From positions 992,001 to 1,056,000 of the forward strand of contig NZ_CP042436.1 in assembly GCF_007971025.1 (NCBI RefSeq): a stretch of 64,000 nucleotides of DNA, written 5' to 3'. Positions 33,804 through 44,057 of this stretch are shown in pieces. The stretch is from Mucilaginibacter ginsenosidivorans. Lineage in GTDB: Bacteria > Bacteroidota > Bacteroidia > Sphingobacteriales > Sphingobacteriaceae. Both the position numbers and the translations under genes were made by a program. Position 1 is the stretch's first letter; each line of letters opens with the position of its first letter. Below the pieces are notes generated by a model that saw only the letters and a program-made list of their open reading frames with translations, made no database searches and was not told the DNA's origin.

Positions 33804-36254
33804 TTATTTGTTTGTTTGTAAGTCTTTGATCAATTGGGTAATCCCCGCTTCCATACCGCCATACTTTTGTGCGTATTCCAATACCTTAACCCGTTCCTTT
33901 CCTTCGGTGGTAAATGCATAGTACTCTTCCGGGCACAACTCATTCCGGTAAACTGCCTGCAACTGCCCGCCTATATCGATGTAGATCTCCCGCTCGTCTT
34001 TATTTACAGACAGAAGGATGGTCTTTCCCTTTTCGGACATACCGAGGGTGTCCTGCAGCTTATCAAACTTGTTGATGAACTTGCGCATGTCCATCAGTAT
34101 CTTGATGTCAGCATTATTTATAATGGCATCTTTAATGATGGGAGAGCTAACCAGGTCATCAAGTTCCTGTGTGATCACGATAGGTATACCGTTGAACTTG
34201 CGGATGGTCTTAAAAGCATATTTTAAAAACTCAGCCATGCCAGACTTTGCTATTGCCTTCCATGCCTCATCTATTGTGAGTACCTTGCGGACGCCTTTCA
34301 ATTTCCGCATTTTGGAAATAAACAGTTCCATGATCACCAGCGTAACCACCGGGAACAGTATGGGATGGTCTTTAATATTGTCGAGTTCGATTACAATGAA
34401 GGGCTGATGTAAAAGGTCGAGGTTTTCCGTCGCGTTAAGCAGGTAGTCAAACTCGCCGCCCTTATAAAATGGCCGCAACACGTAAAGAAAATTATCTACG
34501 TCAAAATCCCTGTCCTTTACTTTATGTCCTTTAAGCACTTCAACATAGTCGGTCTCCAGGTATTCATAAAAACTGTTGAAACAGGGAAATATGGCCGCAT
34601 TGTCATTGAGGTGTTTGTAATAGCCGGACAAGGCATTTGATAGCGCTACATATTCACTGCGGTTAAAACTATCATGTTCCTGTTTCCATAAGGCAACCAA
34701 TAATGATTTAAGACTTTCTGTCTTTTCGGTATCAAGCTGGGTTCCATCTGCTAAATAGAAAGGGTTGAATTTTATCGGGCTTTCCTCCGAATAGCTGAAA
34801 TAATATCCGCCCAATGATTCGCAGAGTCCCAGGTAACTACCACCTATATCTACGGTAACACAATGTGCGCCCTGGGTGTACAGGCTATGCAGTATGTGGT
34901 TAACGGTCATACTCTTGCCGCCGCCCGATGTACCGCAAACAAGGGTACCCATGTTACTGGTAATGCCTGCTTTCCGGGGCCCGTCATAAAGATCTATGTA
35001 CAGGGGGCGCGATGAGAGGCGGTCACAAAAACGGATACCTTCTGCCTGCGACGCCGTTGCGGGACAGCCTTCCGACGCGATAAAGCAGGTGGCTTGCTCA
35101 AGGAATGTATCGAAGCAATCGTTCATCGGGAAGTCAGCACTATTGCCGGGAATACCCGCCCAAAATATCTGGGGAGCACCAACGGTCTCTTCCTTAGCGA
35201 TAGCATCCATCTGCGCGAAGGCAGTTCCTACCTGGTTTCTTATTTCTTTAATTTGCTCTTTGTCTTCTGTCCAGGCCAACACATTGAAATGGGCTTTAAC
35301 CGGTAAGCGCTGTGCAGATATAGCCTCGTTAAGAAAATCATTTACCGCGTCCCGCGACAATGCATTTTCACGGCTGTAGGCCGCAAGGGACTGTAGCCGA
35401 AGCTTTTTTTGTTCGAGCCGTTTAATTGTTTGCTGTGCATCATCGATGAAAATGTATTGATTGTACAGGTGGTCGCAGGGCAGCAGTTGTCCCAATGCGC
35501 TGGCAAACCCAATGCTGAACTTCGTTTTATCGGTACTGTATTTCTCATAACTGATCCTGCTTCCGCATAAGGCAGGCAAGTCATCTGCATCACTGAGCGT
35601 ATATAGTTGACACTTTTTATTTCCAACCGCTATTTCCGGTTCAAATTTGATATCGCTGATCATAGGTTGATCAGGATTTTCGGACAGTTGGCAATATCGT
35701 TCGACAATACCTTTTGTTCCTTTGTCGCTGGATAATGCTCGATTACTTAATTGTTCCAGCTTCATATAACCTGAATCGGCTAACAGATGCCTGAATTGAC
35801 TACAGGCATTCAGGAACTGCTGTAGCATTGCAGGATTAATCGTCTGCTCCGGCACCAGGTTGCGACGAGTCAGGTTGCTGAATAATGAGCTGCTGACCCT
35901 GCGTCCATCCGGCTTCTTGGTCAGGTACACGTAACAGCTATGATTAAGATAGTTGCGGCCCGAGAAATATTGATCAGCAGCCTTATGAAGAAAATCGCGG
36001 TGCTCCATAGCCGCTGGCTGGTAGCGGGACTGCAGAAACCAATCCTGCTTGTGAAAAACCGTAAACTTTGGCAATATCCGGATTGCTTTTACCCAGGCCT
36101 GGTGCAGTGTTTCATACTCTTCGCTGCTAAGCGAAAACAGTTCAGGCAATTGAACCTTAAACGCAACGGTGATATCTCCCTGCCGGGAAACGATACAATT
36201 GTGTTCAACAGCCAACAATGGCAATAAATCCTCCATCCGCTTTTCCATAATCAT
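33804..36254 (-). CDS. traG: Conjugation ATPase TraG (VirB4 family)
   Basis: The 816-residue cytosolic ATPase energises the transfer apparatus. Walker A is GTSGGGKS (about 438-445), Walker B is VLTIDEAWK (about 650), and the VirB4 motifs DIGGSYLGL, ITQELDDLV and an arginine-finger region follow. The N-terminal 400 residues match the TraG N-domain used for docking. An in-frame ATG 6 bases downstream (36248) is an equal candidate. It sits 18 bp after an unknown gene and 10 bp before traI. Confidence 0.95.
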   Translation of the reverse strand: MIMEKRMEDLLPLLAVEHNCIVSRQGDITVAFKVQLPELFSLSSEEYETLHQAWVKAIRILPKFTVFHKQDWFLQSRYQPAAMEHRDFLHKAADQYFSGRNYLNHSCYVYLTKKPDGRRVSSSLFSNLTRRNLVPEQTINPAMLQQFLNACSQFRHLLADSGYMKLEQLSNRALSSDKGTKGIVERYCQLSENPDQPMISDIKFEPEIAVGNKKCQLYTLSDADDLPALCGSRISYEKYSTDKTKFSIGFASALGQLLPCDHLYNQYIFIDDAQQTIKRLEQKKLRLQSLAAYSRENALSRDAVNDFLNEAISAQRLPVKAHFNVLAWTEDKEQIKEIRNQVGTAFAQMDAIAKEETVGAPQIFWAGIPGNSADFPMNDCFDTFLEQATCFIASEGCPATASQAEGIRFCDRLSSRPLYIDLYDGPRKAGITSNMGTLVCGTSGGGKSMTVNHILHSLYTQGAHCVTVDIGGSYLGLCESLGGYYFSYSEESPIKFNPFYLADGTQLDTEKTESLKSLLVALWKQEHDSFNRSEYVALSNALSGYYKHLNDNAAIFPCFNSFYEYLETDYVEVLKGHKVKDRDFDVDNFLYVLRPFYKGGEFDYLLNATENLDLLHQPFIVIELDNIKDHPILFPVVTLVIMELFISKMRKLKGVRKVLTIDEAWKAIAKSGMAEFLKYAFKTIRKFNGIPIVITQELDDLVSSPIIKDAIINNADIKILMDMRKFINKFDKLQDTLGMSEKGKTILLSVNKDEREIYIDIGGQLQAVYRNELCPEEYYAFTTEGKERVKVLEYAQKYGGMEAGITQLIKDLQTNK

Positions 36255-36272
36255 TTATTGATCTGCCTGTTC

Positions 36273-37070
36273 TTATAAATGCCTGCCGTTTCTCTTCTTT
36301 TTTTGCTGCTTCCGGTCCTCATTCTTTTCACTCAACTGCTTCTTTAATTTCCCGGGGCCGGCGAGAGGAATGCTTTCTGATCTGAGCTCTTTTTGTATTG
36401 GAAACTCGCGCAGCAGTTCGAAGTCTTTCATGCCGTATTGCCTGGCCACCCCGACCGGGTCTAGCTTCAGCTCATTGGGGATAGCAATCAGGATGACGTG
36501 ATCGGGCAGCCTGTCGCTATCAGTACCCGGTCTGAATAAACAATGGGCCTGCCGGTGATAAAAGAATAAATACCGTTCACCATTTTCAGAGAGTTCCATG
36601 CTATTAAAGCGCAGGCAATTGAACGGCGCTTCCGTCTCACGCAATTCTTTGAGTCGCCAGTCGATGGTAAAATCGCTGCCTTCGATGTTGATATGGGGGA
36701 GTTCGCCCACAAGCCTCCGCCCCAGACACTCATCGGCCAGGTAGTAACCCCAATTATGCTCCAGGGAGGCTGTATTATAATTCAATAGTTCCTGTGGGCT
36801 GATCTCTTTATACTCCAGGATAGCCTGCGGAATCGTCAACTGAAATGTTTCGTGCTTGCCTTGGTTGTCAGTTAGCGGCGTGATACCATTAGCATTTTGC
36901 GTTTCGTGGAATGGACAACTATAAAAGCCGTTCTCAATTTTCAAATCATTAAATGAGATGACCACTTCCCCGCTTCCATACTTCCGCAATGTTCTTGCAT
37001 CGCTGTCTAAGACAAAAGGCGTGTTACCGATCAATATATTTGGAATCATTTTACCTGTTACCTGTTCCAT
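36273..37070 (-). CDS. Unknown protein in the transfer operon
   Basis: This 265-residue soluble protein lies between traF and traG. Its start overlaps the end of traF by 20 bp. The sequence is unusual in having no membrane segment or signal peptide. The N-terminus (ILIGNTPFVLDSDARTLRKYG) is followed by a beta-rich middle with several Cys and His, and the C-terminus is basic (KQQKKKRNGRHL). Homologues occur in related Sphingobacteria elements as hypothetical proteins, by my recollection. No function can be given. Confidence 0.65.
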   Translation of the reverse strand: MEQVTGKMIPNILIGNTPFVLDSDARTLRKYGSGEVVISFNDLKIENGFYSCPFHETQNANGITPLTDNQGKHETFQLTIPQAILEYKEISPQELLNYNTASLEHNWGYYLADECLGRRLVGELPHINIEGSDFTIDWRLKELRETEAPFNCLRFNSMELSENGERYLFFYHRQAHCLFRPGTDSDRLPDHVILIAIPNELKLDPVGVARQYGMKDFELLREFPIQKELRSESIPLAGPGKLKKQLSEKNEDRKQQKKKRNGRHL

Positions 37071-37392
37071 TTTCTTTCTTGTTTAATAAGAATACTTTCC
37101 TGCTGCGCACTTTGATAAACCGGGGTACCTGCTGACGGGCAGCGGCTTTCATCATTCCATACTGCCCATATTTACGGCTCATCGCATAAACCTTGACAAA
37201 CAATAAGGTACCGGCCCCCATTACAATGGCGACGCAGATCAGCGGATAAATTCCAATGATATAGCAGATCGCAAAAACGATGACCAATGCGACCAGGCCA
37301 CCACCCAGGTACCAGATGTATTGTGCTTTAAGCCCTCTGAACTCAATGCTTTTATTGATTCCCCTGTTGATTTGATATACACTGTTTGCCAT
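37051..37392 (-). CDS. traF: Conjugative transposon protein TraF (DUF4133, VirB3-like)
   Basis: The 113-residue protein has two adjacent transmembrane helices (about 28-68) and the family start YQINRGINKSIEFRGLKAQYI. It is expected to be a small inner-membrane partner of TraG. It lies directly after the giant methylase-helicase gene (9-bp gap) rather than after traE, so a large gene has been inserted in the usual E-F order. Confidence 0.85.
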   Translation of the reverse strand: MANSVYQINRGINKSIEFRGLKAQYIWYLGGGLVALVIVFAICYIIGIYPLICVAIVMGAGTLLFVKVYAMSRKYGQYGMMKAAARQQVPRFIKVRSRKVFLLNKKENGTGNR

Positions 37393-37401
37393 GATAATTC
37401 A

Positions 37402-40400
37402 TTATAGGCCCAACGATCTTCTCTTCGTTCTCTGCGGAATTAATGCAACTGATAATTTCCCTTTTAGCTGCTGTTCGTCTGGCGGTGTCATCCTGATGAC
37501 ACATCCGTCGGGCTTGCCCGGGGCATCCTGTTGCAAGGACTCACTGCTGAACAGGCCGTTTTCTTTCATCTGCCGTGACTGGATATTGATTGCAATTTCC
37601 CGTTCCAGTTTTGCCAAATGCAACTTCATATCAGCAAGCTCTTTTTCTCTTTCAAATGGTTTTTGCGCAATCTGCTCCAGTAGCGGGATCTCGCGCTCCA
37701 GTTCCTGCACCTTTTGCTCATATTTTTCTACCAGGTTGTCTACCCTGTCGATTGCATTCAGAAAATGCCTTGCGGCCAGTTTCGGGTTGTCCAGGTTAGG
37801 GTGTCCCTGGTTGTAAGTGTATTTTATTCCGGTCTCAGGTTGCTCGGCATAAAAGGTGTTATAATTGCGGGCAACCAGCCTGCCCTCGGATTCGATCATT
37901 TCGGTATGTTGACGGATATGCAATGCAAAGCCATAGAGCGAACCAATCTGGCTCTCCGTCCCCGGTTGCCACTTGTGATACAATGTTATTATTTGCTTAC
38001 CGATAACTTCTGCCTCTGCGCCTTCATATCCCTTCAGCCTGATCGGATTTAACTTCGAGCCATCTGCAGCATAGCCAAGCTGGTCTTTATAACTTTGCTG
38101 GTCAGTTTTTAATCGCTGTAACAGATCAATGGTGGTAACTCGCTCCGCGATTACAGCTTCCAGGTGTTGCCGTGTCCTCGACTGCTCTTTGAAATGAGCT
38201 TTTTTCAGGCTTTCAACGACTGCAATCTTTTTCTCTATCCTTGATTTTTCCAGCAGGCTGGTATCCCCTGACAGTATAGCGATGTACTCGGAAAAGTTCA
38301 TGCCGCTCTTCTCATCTATTGCCCCTTCATCAATTGACCGGATGTTTAGCTCACAGTTCTTCATCTGGCTGATGAAGGTCTGCTTGTTTTTCAGCAGGTT
38401 GAATTTGTAATTATCCAGGGATTGCTCCGTAGCATAGATGAAGTTGAGGACCTGGTTATTGTAATGGGCCTTTGCCAGCCAGTTGCCCTGCCGGGCACCA
38501 CGCCCGTTTCGTTGTTCCAGTTCAGATGGCTTCCAGGGTATATCCAGGTGGTGCGTTGCTATTACCCGCTCCTGTACATTGAGCCCTGTACCGGCTTTCT
38601 CCGTACTGCCGATCAATATCCTGATCTGTCCTTTGTTCATTTTACGGAACAGCTCAGGACGCTTTTTATCACTCCAGTCATGGATGAATGTGATCTCATG
38701 GGCGGGAAGTCCAAAATCTGATACCAGCTTGTCCTTAAGCGCATCGTACATGTTGAACTCGCCTGTCTTCGGCGTGCCAATGTCACAAAAGACGATCTGG
38801 GTACCTTTATGCTGATCACTCTCCCAATAGACGGCCGCGACCTTGCGGGCGCAGGTATTTATTTTATTTTCCGGGTGATCACTGTAATACCCCGATATCA
38901 GCCGCATATCTGTGGCCATCTTCTTGGCATAGTTCGTGGCGATGAGCATCCTTCCCTTGTCCTCTTCAGGTGTCAGGCGGCCCCTGCCTATAAGGGTACC
39001 GTCTCCGGTCCGCGCAAACTCCATCAGTTTTTTGATGAACTCCTGCTGCTCTGTCGATGGTTTAATATTGACCAGCTCTTCTTTGAGAATAGGCTTATCC
39101 AACTGGATATGTTGCGCCGTTTTATAATCGGTGATCTCATTATAAAACAAAGCGAGCTCGGGGACTTTAATAAAGTGCCGGAAGCGTTCCTTAGCGATGA
39201 TCTCGTTGGTGACAGAGAATTCGAAATCGGTGGTCTTTTTGGCAAATACCGCTGCCCAGCCGTCGAAATTCTGAATACACTGCCGCTCCATTTCATTAGG
39301 CCGGAGGTATTTGAAGATCAGGTACATCTCGGTGAGGGAATTGGAAATAGGCGTACCCGAAAGAAAGGTGACACATAGATCACTGTCAAACTTTTGCTGC
39401 AGCGTTCTTACTGCGAAAAGCATGTTGAGTGCTTTCTGGCTGCCCTCCATATTGCCCAGCCCGGCTACACGGTTATGACGGGTAGTAAACGTAAGATTCT
39501 TAAACTTATGGGACTCATCGATGAATAAGTGGTCTATACCCAGGGATTGGAAATCGATATCAGTGTCTTTTTTACCTTCGATCTGCGCTGCCACCTCTTT
39601 GAGTTTGCCCGCAAGGTTTGTCTTCCTGATCTCCAGCCCCTTTAATACACTTTTAGATATTTCAGCACCACTCTGTTGCAAGGTATCCAGGTCTCTTTCA
39701 ATATTATCCAGCTCTGCTTCAAATATGGCTTTCTGTATCTCCGGCGACTGGGGTATTTTTCCAAACTGATCATGGGTCAGGATGATGCAGTCCCAATTAT
39801 TGTTCTTGATCTCATGGAACATACGCCGCCGTTTCTCCGGTGTAAAATCATTTTCGCCGGGAGCGAGGATACGTGCTTTCGGATAGGCAAGTCGGTAGGT
39901 GTTTCGTATCTGGTCAACGTTCGCCTTTAATGCCAGGATCATCGGCTTATGCACGATCCCCAATCGCCGCATTTCATTTGAAGCAACGATCATGGTCAGT
40001 GTCTTCCCAAGTCCAACCTCGTGGTCAATCAAGCCACCACGATTCTGCATTATGCGCCAAGCCGCATTTTTCTGAGAACTGTACAGGTCCTCGATCTTCA
40101 GTGCTGCCTTGTCCAGCCCCGGGAAATGCAGGTGACCGCCATCGTAATCGCGCAGGACATAGCAATTAAAGGTGTCATTATACAGCTTTTCAATCCGCTG
40201 CTTTTCTTCTGCCGGCAGCTCCTGCAGCCAATCCATGAAGCGTGAACGTATGCTTTCAATTTTTTCATGGGCAAGCTGTATGGCGTCATTGTCAGGTATG
40301 CGGACACTGCGTTCGCCGACCTGCACTTCGTAGGTGAAAAAAGGGGTCGTATTTTCCAGGGCATGTTCCAGCAGGGTGTAGCCATAACTCGTCCGACCGT

Positions 40401-42924
40401 TTTTAGGTGTTACTGCATATTCCTGTAAAACTTTTGGGTTTGCACCTTCACAAGCCACTTTGAATGTGTCCAGGCTGGCCAGGTAGCTAACATTCGTGTT
40501 GATCTCAAACAGGTCAGTAGCAAACCGGTTATAGTATTCCAGGGGTATCCAGCGTTCACCCAGGTTGAAATCCAGCAATTCAAAGGGAACGGCCTCCGGC
40601 TGTACCTTTTGCAGCGCTTCAAGACTGTCTCGGTAATGTGGGTTTTCCGGGTCATCACTAACACGTTTTTGGGCCTGCTCCAGTTTATACACGACATTAC
40701 CAGAAAGGTATTGGTCACATGTCTCCCAGTTATCTGACACCGGGTTGATCAGGATGTGTTGCGATAAAATTTTTATCACTTCGGCTTCCGACAGGCCGGT
40801 GACGGCTTCTATAAAACTGATTGCAACACAGCCTTTGTCATTCAGACACCTCGCTAAGGCCTCAACAGGATCATCAGTACTGAAATGGTCAGACTGATTA
40901 TCCAATGCTGCCTGCAGGATATCTGCTTTGCTGAACCGTTCTTCGTTGCGTCGCTCCAGGGATGTCAGGATCAGTAAGCCATAGGCCGTATCTTCTTCAA
41001 TCAGCCTTTTATTGGCCGCCAAGTTCAGGAGGCCGAACTGATCTGTAAATCGATCATAGCGTTCTGCCAGGAAAACCCGCTGCTGCTCCAATTCGGCGCT
41101 GCTGCCGCTATTTTGATCGAATGAAAGGTAGGCATCACGCAGGGAAATGTACTGCCGGTAGAAATCGGCACGGCTCGGGGTTACGGCCATTGGCTGGAAT
41201 TGTGCCTGGCCTGCATCTGTGTTTAGGTTACTTATCTTACCGATCTTATCCTTCCACTCAACGAGCATACCATTACGGGTGAAGCGGTCGAGCTCAGTAA
41301 AAATTGCCGGGTCCTCCGGTACGAGGTTGAAAGCTGTCTGAAGTGTGCTGTCTCCTTCATAGCGATAATTATACGCGTATCCTTTCAGGGTATTGCTTAT
41401 ATCGTCCAGGTAAGGGGAAAGCTGGCTACCGTTCAACCAGTTACTGGTTGGTTTGATCTCAGCAACATTTGAATATAGCCGGTACAGGTAGCGGTTTTGT
41501 TGTAAAGCTTTTGCCGCAACCAGCACGATGAGGTCGTGACCCGGATGTTGCTGCGCAGTTATTGTGCTCAGCACATTAGCAGAGTCTTTTGCAATTATCG
41601 ATCTATCCTGGTCCGTCAAATAGGCATACGCTTTGTTACCCGCTTTGCCGCTCCCCATATCAAACAGGCCTAACTGCGTCTGTGTATTTACCTGTGGCAT
41701 TTCCGGCATCGGCAATAAGCTCATTTGTTTGCCGGGCAATTTGCCGCTGCTGTTAAGGCTTATTGTCTGAAAGCCATCACTGTTAATTCTTGCCCAGAAA
41801 TCGGCCCGGAGCTTAGCAGATAATTGCCCGGAAATGTCAGACAAATTGCCCTGCTGCCACACCGTTTTACTTGCAATGCCATATTGGTTTTTACCGTCCT
41901 TGATATCATTGCCTAGCAACAGTTCGGGATGTTCTGCCAGGTAGCTATTGTAGTTATAGCTGCCAAAAGGCCCTGAAAGTGTTAAAGTCCCAATCAGTTT
42001 CTGTTCATCATCGCTCAGGCCGTTTTTTTGAGCATCCTTCTGTACGATGAGTAAATGACTAGGCGCTTCGGTATTGCCCGTGTCCTTCATGAGGTTATCA
42101 GGTAGGGCCAGCAGGCTGACAAAATTTGCCTGGGCGAAGAGGTAATTCCTGGCTTCCATATTGGAAGGATTGTTCAGGAAGGCATCGGTGGTGATGTAGG
42201 CCAATAAGCCCTTGTCTGTAAGTTTGTCGAGGCCCTTTGCAAAAAAATAGTTATGTATTTTGCCTGATAGCTGGCGCGTCGGAAAGTCGGGATCATAGAC
42301 CTGGAAATTGCCAAAAGGTATATTGCTGACCACCAGGTCATATTGCCCTCTCCCTTCTCCTCCAGTCTCCTCAAAGCCTTTTATTGCTACGGTTGTTTTA
42401 ACAGGGATATGTGCGGCAATTGCCGATAGCACCTTGCCTGTGAGCGTGTCTTTTTCTACCGCTTGTATTTGTTTCAGTGATGGGAAGACTTCAATTGCGG
42501 CGCGGATAAATACACCGGCCCCGGCGCTTGGTTCATATAAGGCCTGTGGTGTTATCCCTTGTTCTTTCAGGGATTCAAAAAGGATGGCGGGAAGGAATGC
42601 CGGGGTATAGAACGCGGTCAGCACACTGTTCTTCAGTGATCTGATGATCGTTTCATAATCCGTAGCCGCAAAATGGGTTTTTAATAAATTGTGGAGCTCT
42701 TCCATTTTAGGAAGCAGCCTTAAGTCGGCTTCAGTTGCACCGGATGCAAGCCAGGAGTCCCGATCGCTCCCGTTGAAAAGAATTGCTTTAATGCCCCCGA
42801 AGCCGGAATATTGATGCAATTGTTCGATGTCTTCAGCAGACAGTTTTTCGCCGGCCTCCCAACGAAGAGCGGCCCTGACCGCAGCGATATTCGCCGTTAA
42901 TTTATGATACTGATTGTATGCCAT
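37402..42924 (-). CDS. Giant N6-adenine methylase/SNF2-type helicase (DarB-like anti-restriction protein)
   Basis: The 1840-residue protein combines an adenine methylase-like N-terminal region and a helicase. Methylase motif I is EPSAGAGVF (131-139) and the catalytic NPPF-type motif is NIPFG (201-205). The helicase core includes Walker A VGLGKTLTM (about 970), DESHKF (about 1138), LSGTPISNSLTE, STEKAGTGLNV (about 1443) and QRNGRGARQGN (about 1478). Coiled coil fills the C-terminus. This architecture is that of P1 DarB-type antirestriction proteins and relatives on Bacteroidota elements. It may protect or methylate entering DNA during transfer. It lies inside the tra operon. Confidence 0.85.
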   Translation of the reverse strand: MAYNQYHKLTANIAAVRAALRWEAGEKLSAEDIEQLHQYSGFGGIKAILFNGSDRDSWLASGATEADLRLLPKMEELHNLLKTHFAATDYETIIRSLKNSVLTAFYTPAFLPAILFESLKEQGITPQALYEPSAGAGVFIRAAIEVFPSLKQIQAVEKDTLTGKVLSAIAAHIPVKTTVAIKGFEETGGEGRGQYDLVVSNIPFGNFQVYDPDFPTRQLSGKIHNYFFAKGLDKLTDKGLLAYITTDAFLNNPSNMEARNYLFAQANFVSLLALPDNLMKDTGNTEAPSHLLIVQKDAQKNGLSDDEQKLIGTLTLSGPFGSYNYNSYLAEHPELLLGNDIKDGKNQYGIASKTVWQQGNLSDISGQLSAKLRADFWARINSDGFQTISLNSSGKLPGKQMSLLPMPEMPQVNTQTQLGLFDMGSGKAGNKAYAYLTDQDRSIIAKDSANVLSTITAQQHPGHDLIVLVAAKALQQNRYLYRLYSNVAEIKPTSNWLNGSQLSPYLDDISNTLKGYAYNYRYEGDSTLQTAFNLVPEDPAIFTELDRFTRNGMLVEWKDKIGKISNLNTDAGQAQFQPMAVTPSRADFYRQYISLRDAYLSFDQNSGSSAELEQQRVFLAERYDRFTDQFGLLNLAANKRLIEEDTAYGLLILTSLERRNEERFSKADILQAALDNQSDHFSTDDPVEALARCLNDKGCVAISFIEAVTGLSEAEVIKILSQHILINPVSDNWETCDQYLSGNVVYKLEQAQKRVSDDPENPHYRDSLEALQKVQPEAVPFELLDFNLGERWIPLEYYNRFATDLFEINTNVSYLASLDTFKVACEGANPKVLQEYAVTPKNGRTSYGYTLLEHALENTTPFFTYEVQVGERSVRIPDNDAIQLAHEKIESIRSRFMDWLQELPAEEKQRIEKLYNDTFNCYVLRDYDGGHLHFPGLDKAALKIEDLYSSQKNAAWRIMQNRGGLIDHEVGLGKTLTMIVASNEMRRLGIVHKPMILALKANVDQIRNTYRLAYPKARILAPGENDFTPEKRRRMFHEIKNNNWDCIILTHDQFGKIPQSPEIQKAIFEAELDNIERDLDTLQQSGAEISKSVLKGLEIRKTNLAGKLKEVAAQIEGKKDTDIDFQSLGIDHLFIDESHKFKNLTFTTRHNRVAGLGNMEGSQKALNMLFAVRTLQQKFDSDLCVTFLSGTPISNSLTEMYLIFKYLRPNEMERQCIQNFDGWAAVFAKKTTDFEFSVTNEIIAKERFRHFIKVPELALFYNEITDYKTAQHIQLDKPILKEELVNIKPSTEQQEFIKKLMEFARTGDGTLIGRGRLTPEEDKGRMLIATNYAKKMATDMRLISGYYSDHPENKINTCARKVAAVYWESDQHKGTQIVFCDIGTPKTGEFNMYDALKDKLVSDFGLPAHEITFIHDWSDKKRPELFRKMNKGQIRILIGSTEKAGTGLNVQERVIATHHLDIPWKPSELEQRNGRGARQGNWLAKAHYNNQVLNFIYATEQSLDNYKFNLLKNKQTFISQMKNCELNIRSIDEGAIDEKSGMNFSEYIAILSGDTSLLEKSRIEKKIAVVESLKKAHFKEQSRTRQHLEAVIAERVTTIDLLQRLKTDQQSYKDQLGYAADGSKLNPIRLKGYEGAEAEVIGKQIITLYHKWQPGTESQIGSLYGFALHIRQHTEMIESEGRLVARNYNTFYAEQPETGIKYTYNQGHPNLDNPKLAARHFLNAIDRVDNLVEKYEQKVQELEREIPLLEQIAQKPFEREKELADMKLHLAKLEREIAINIQSRQMKENGLFSSESLQQDAPGKPDGCVIRMTPPDEQQLKGKLSVALIPQRTKRRSLGL

Positions 42925-42961
42925 ACCACACCGTTTCCACCCCGCTCAGTAATATTTTTAA

Positions 42962-43399
42962 TTATGCACTTCTTAGGTATTCATCAACTTCTGCCGTAAT
43001 AGCGTAGTACATTTGCCTGTCCTCTTCCTTACTTTCCGAGAAGTTGTACTGCTCAAAAATGGGCTGGCAATGAGCTACCAGGTTCGTAAGCTCATAGGTC
43101 AGCACGCCCATCTCCGCGAACCGGCTGAAGCTTGCCGGAAATTCTTCTTCCAGCAGTGTCTTCAAATAGTTGAAGCGGGAGGGACGCAGATCAGCGGTTA
43201 ACAGCTCCAGGCTAAGCTCTTCAATGATGTATTGCGGCTTTCCGCCCGATACCCAGTCCTGCAATTGACCCGATATGCCCGCGAGCTTATCTTCTATGTA
43301 TTTAGTCATTCCAAATTGTTCCTGCAGCCGTAGCAGCAGGTCCGGATTATTTTGAATGATATAGCTGCGTAATCTTTCCGCAATTATTTGTTCCAGCAT
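42962..43399 (-). CDS. Hypothetical protein upstream of the methylase-helicase
   Basis: The 145-residue helical protein (MLEQIIAERLRSYIIQNN) has no signal peptide or membrane segment. It precedes the giant gene by 37 bp and overlaps the 51-residue membrane protein gene by 16 bp, so it is co-transcribed. It may be an accessory of the methylase-helicase. No family is recognised. Confidence 0.6.
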   Translation of the reverse strand: MLEQIIAERLRSYIIQNNPDLLLRLQEQFGMTKYIEDKLAGISGQLQDWVSGGKPQYIIEELSLELLTADLRPSRFNYLKTLLEEEFPASFSRFAEMGVLTYELTNLVAHCQPIFEQYNFSESKEEDRQMYYAITAEVDEYLRSA

Positions 43400-43539
43400 T
43401 TTCGTTTAGTTTTTATGAATGGATAAACGGGCAAGACGATCAGATAGCTGATAAGGACGGACAGGATGGCCGCCAGGATGATCAATAATGCAAAGACCGT
43501 TCTTATGATCATCGCCATTATCAGGTACGCACCTTTCAT
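43384..43539 (-). CDS. 51-residue membrane protein in the transfer operon
   Basis: A short frame from the ATG at 43539 reads MKGAYLIMAMIIRTVFALLI and continues as one long hydrophobic segment (about 5-42, enough for two tight helices), ending in a basic tail (KTKRKCWNK). It lies 15 bp after traE and its 3' end overlaps the next gene by 16 bp, both signs of real coding in a compact operon. It may be a small partner of TraE/TraF. No homologue is known to me. Confidence 0.5.
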   Translation of the reverse strand: MKGAYLIMAMIIRTVFALLIILAAILSVLISYLIVLPVYPFIKTKRKCWNK

Positions 43540-43554
43540 GCCTTCATTCTTTAG

Positions 43555-43908
43555 TTAAACCCCAAAGAAACTTTTCAGTACTGTGGCCACGATCACGAGG
43601 AATACACAACTGCCAAACCATGCCGCTGCGACTTTACCTGTATCCGGCTCTCCATGGTTCCATTTGTTATATACTTTCACTGCCCCGACTAGTCCTACAA
43701 TAGCGCCGATGGCATACATCAGGCTGGTGCCTGCGCTGAAGTAGCTTTTCACCTGAGTGGTCGCCGCATTGATACCGGCACTTCCGTCCTGTGCAACAGC
43801 CTGCATGCTGATATAAAACAGCAGCACAGACGTCAATAACATTGCTTTTCCTGTTAATAGTTCTCTGCCTTCCGGCATGTTGCTCCAATTTGTTCTCTTC
43901 TTTTTCAT
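43555..43908 (-). CDS. traE: Conjugative transposon protein TraE (DUF4134, VirB2-like)
   Basis: Starting at MKKKRTNWS (43908) gives 117 residues with a signal-like first helix ending near VAQDG and two more helices (LMYAIGAIVGLVGAVKVY; FGSCVFLVIVATVLKSFFG). This is the layout of the pilin-like TraE. The frame upstream to 44007 (MNERRERK) is atypical and is rejected as the start. The ends AAAWFGSCVF are characteristic. Confidence 0.82.
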   Translation of the reverse strand: MKKKRTNWSNMPEGRELLTGKAMLLTSVLLFYISMQAVAQDGSAGINAATTQVKSYFSAGTSLMYAIGAIVGLVGAVKVYNKWNHGEPDTGKVAAAWFGSCVFLVIVATVLKSFFGV

Positions 43909-44057
43909 ACGACACGATATTGTTTGATCCTTAATTTCTTTCAGGCCCTCCCTGCCATTGGCAGGGAGGCTGAAAGTTGCCGCCTTCCGTTCCCTTCTTT
44001 CATTCATCTGTCAGCCAACCGCTCAAGGTTGGAAGGGGGCAATACCCGGCTTTTCAC

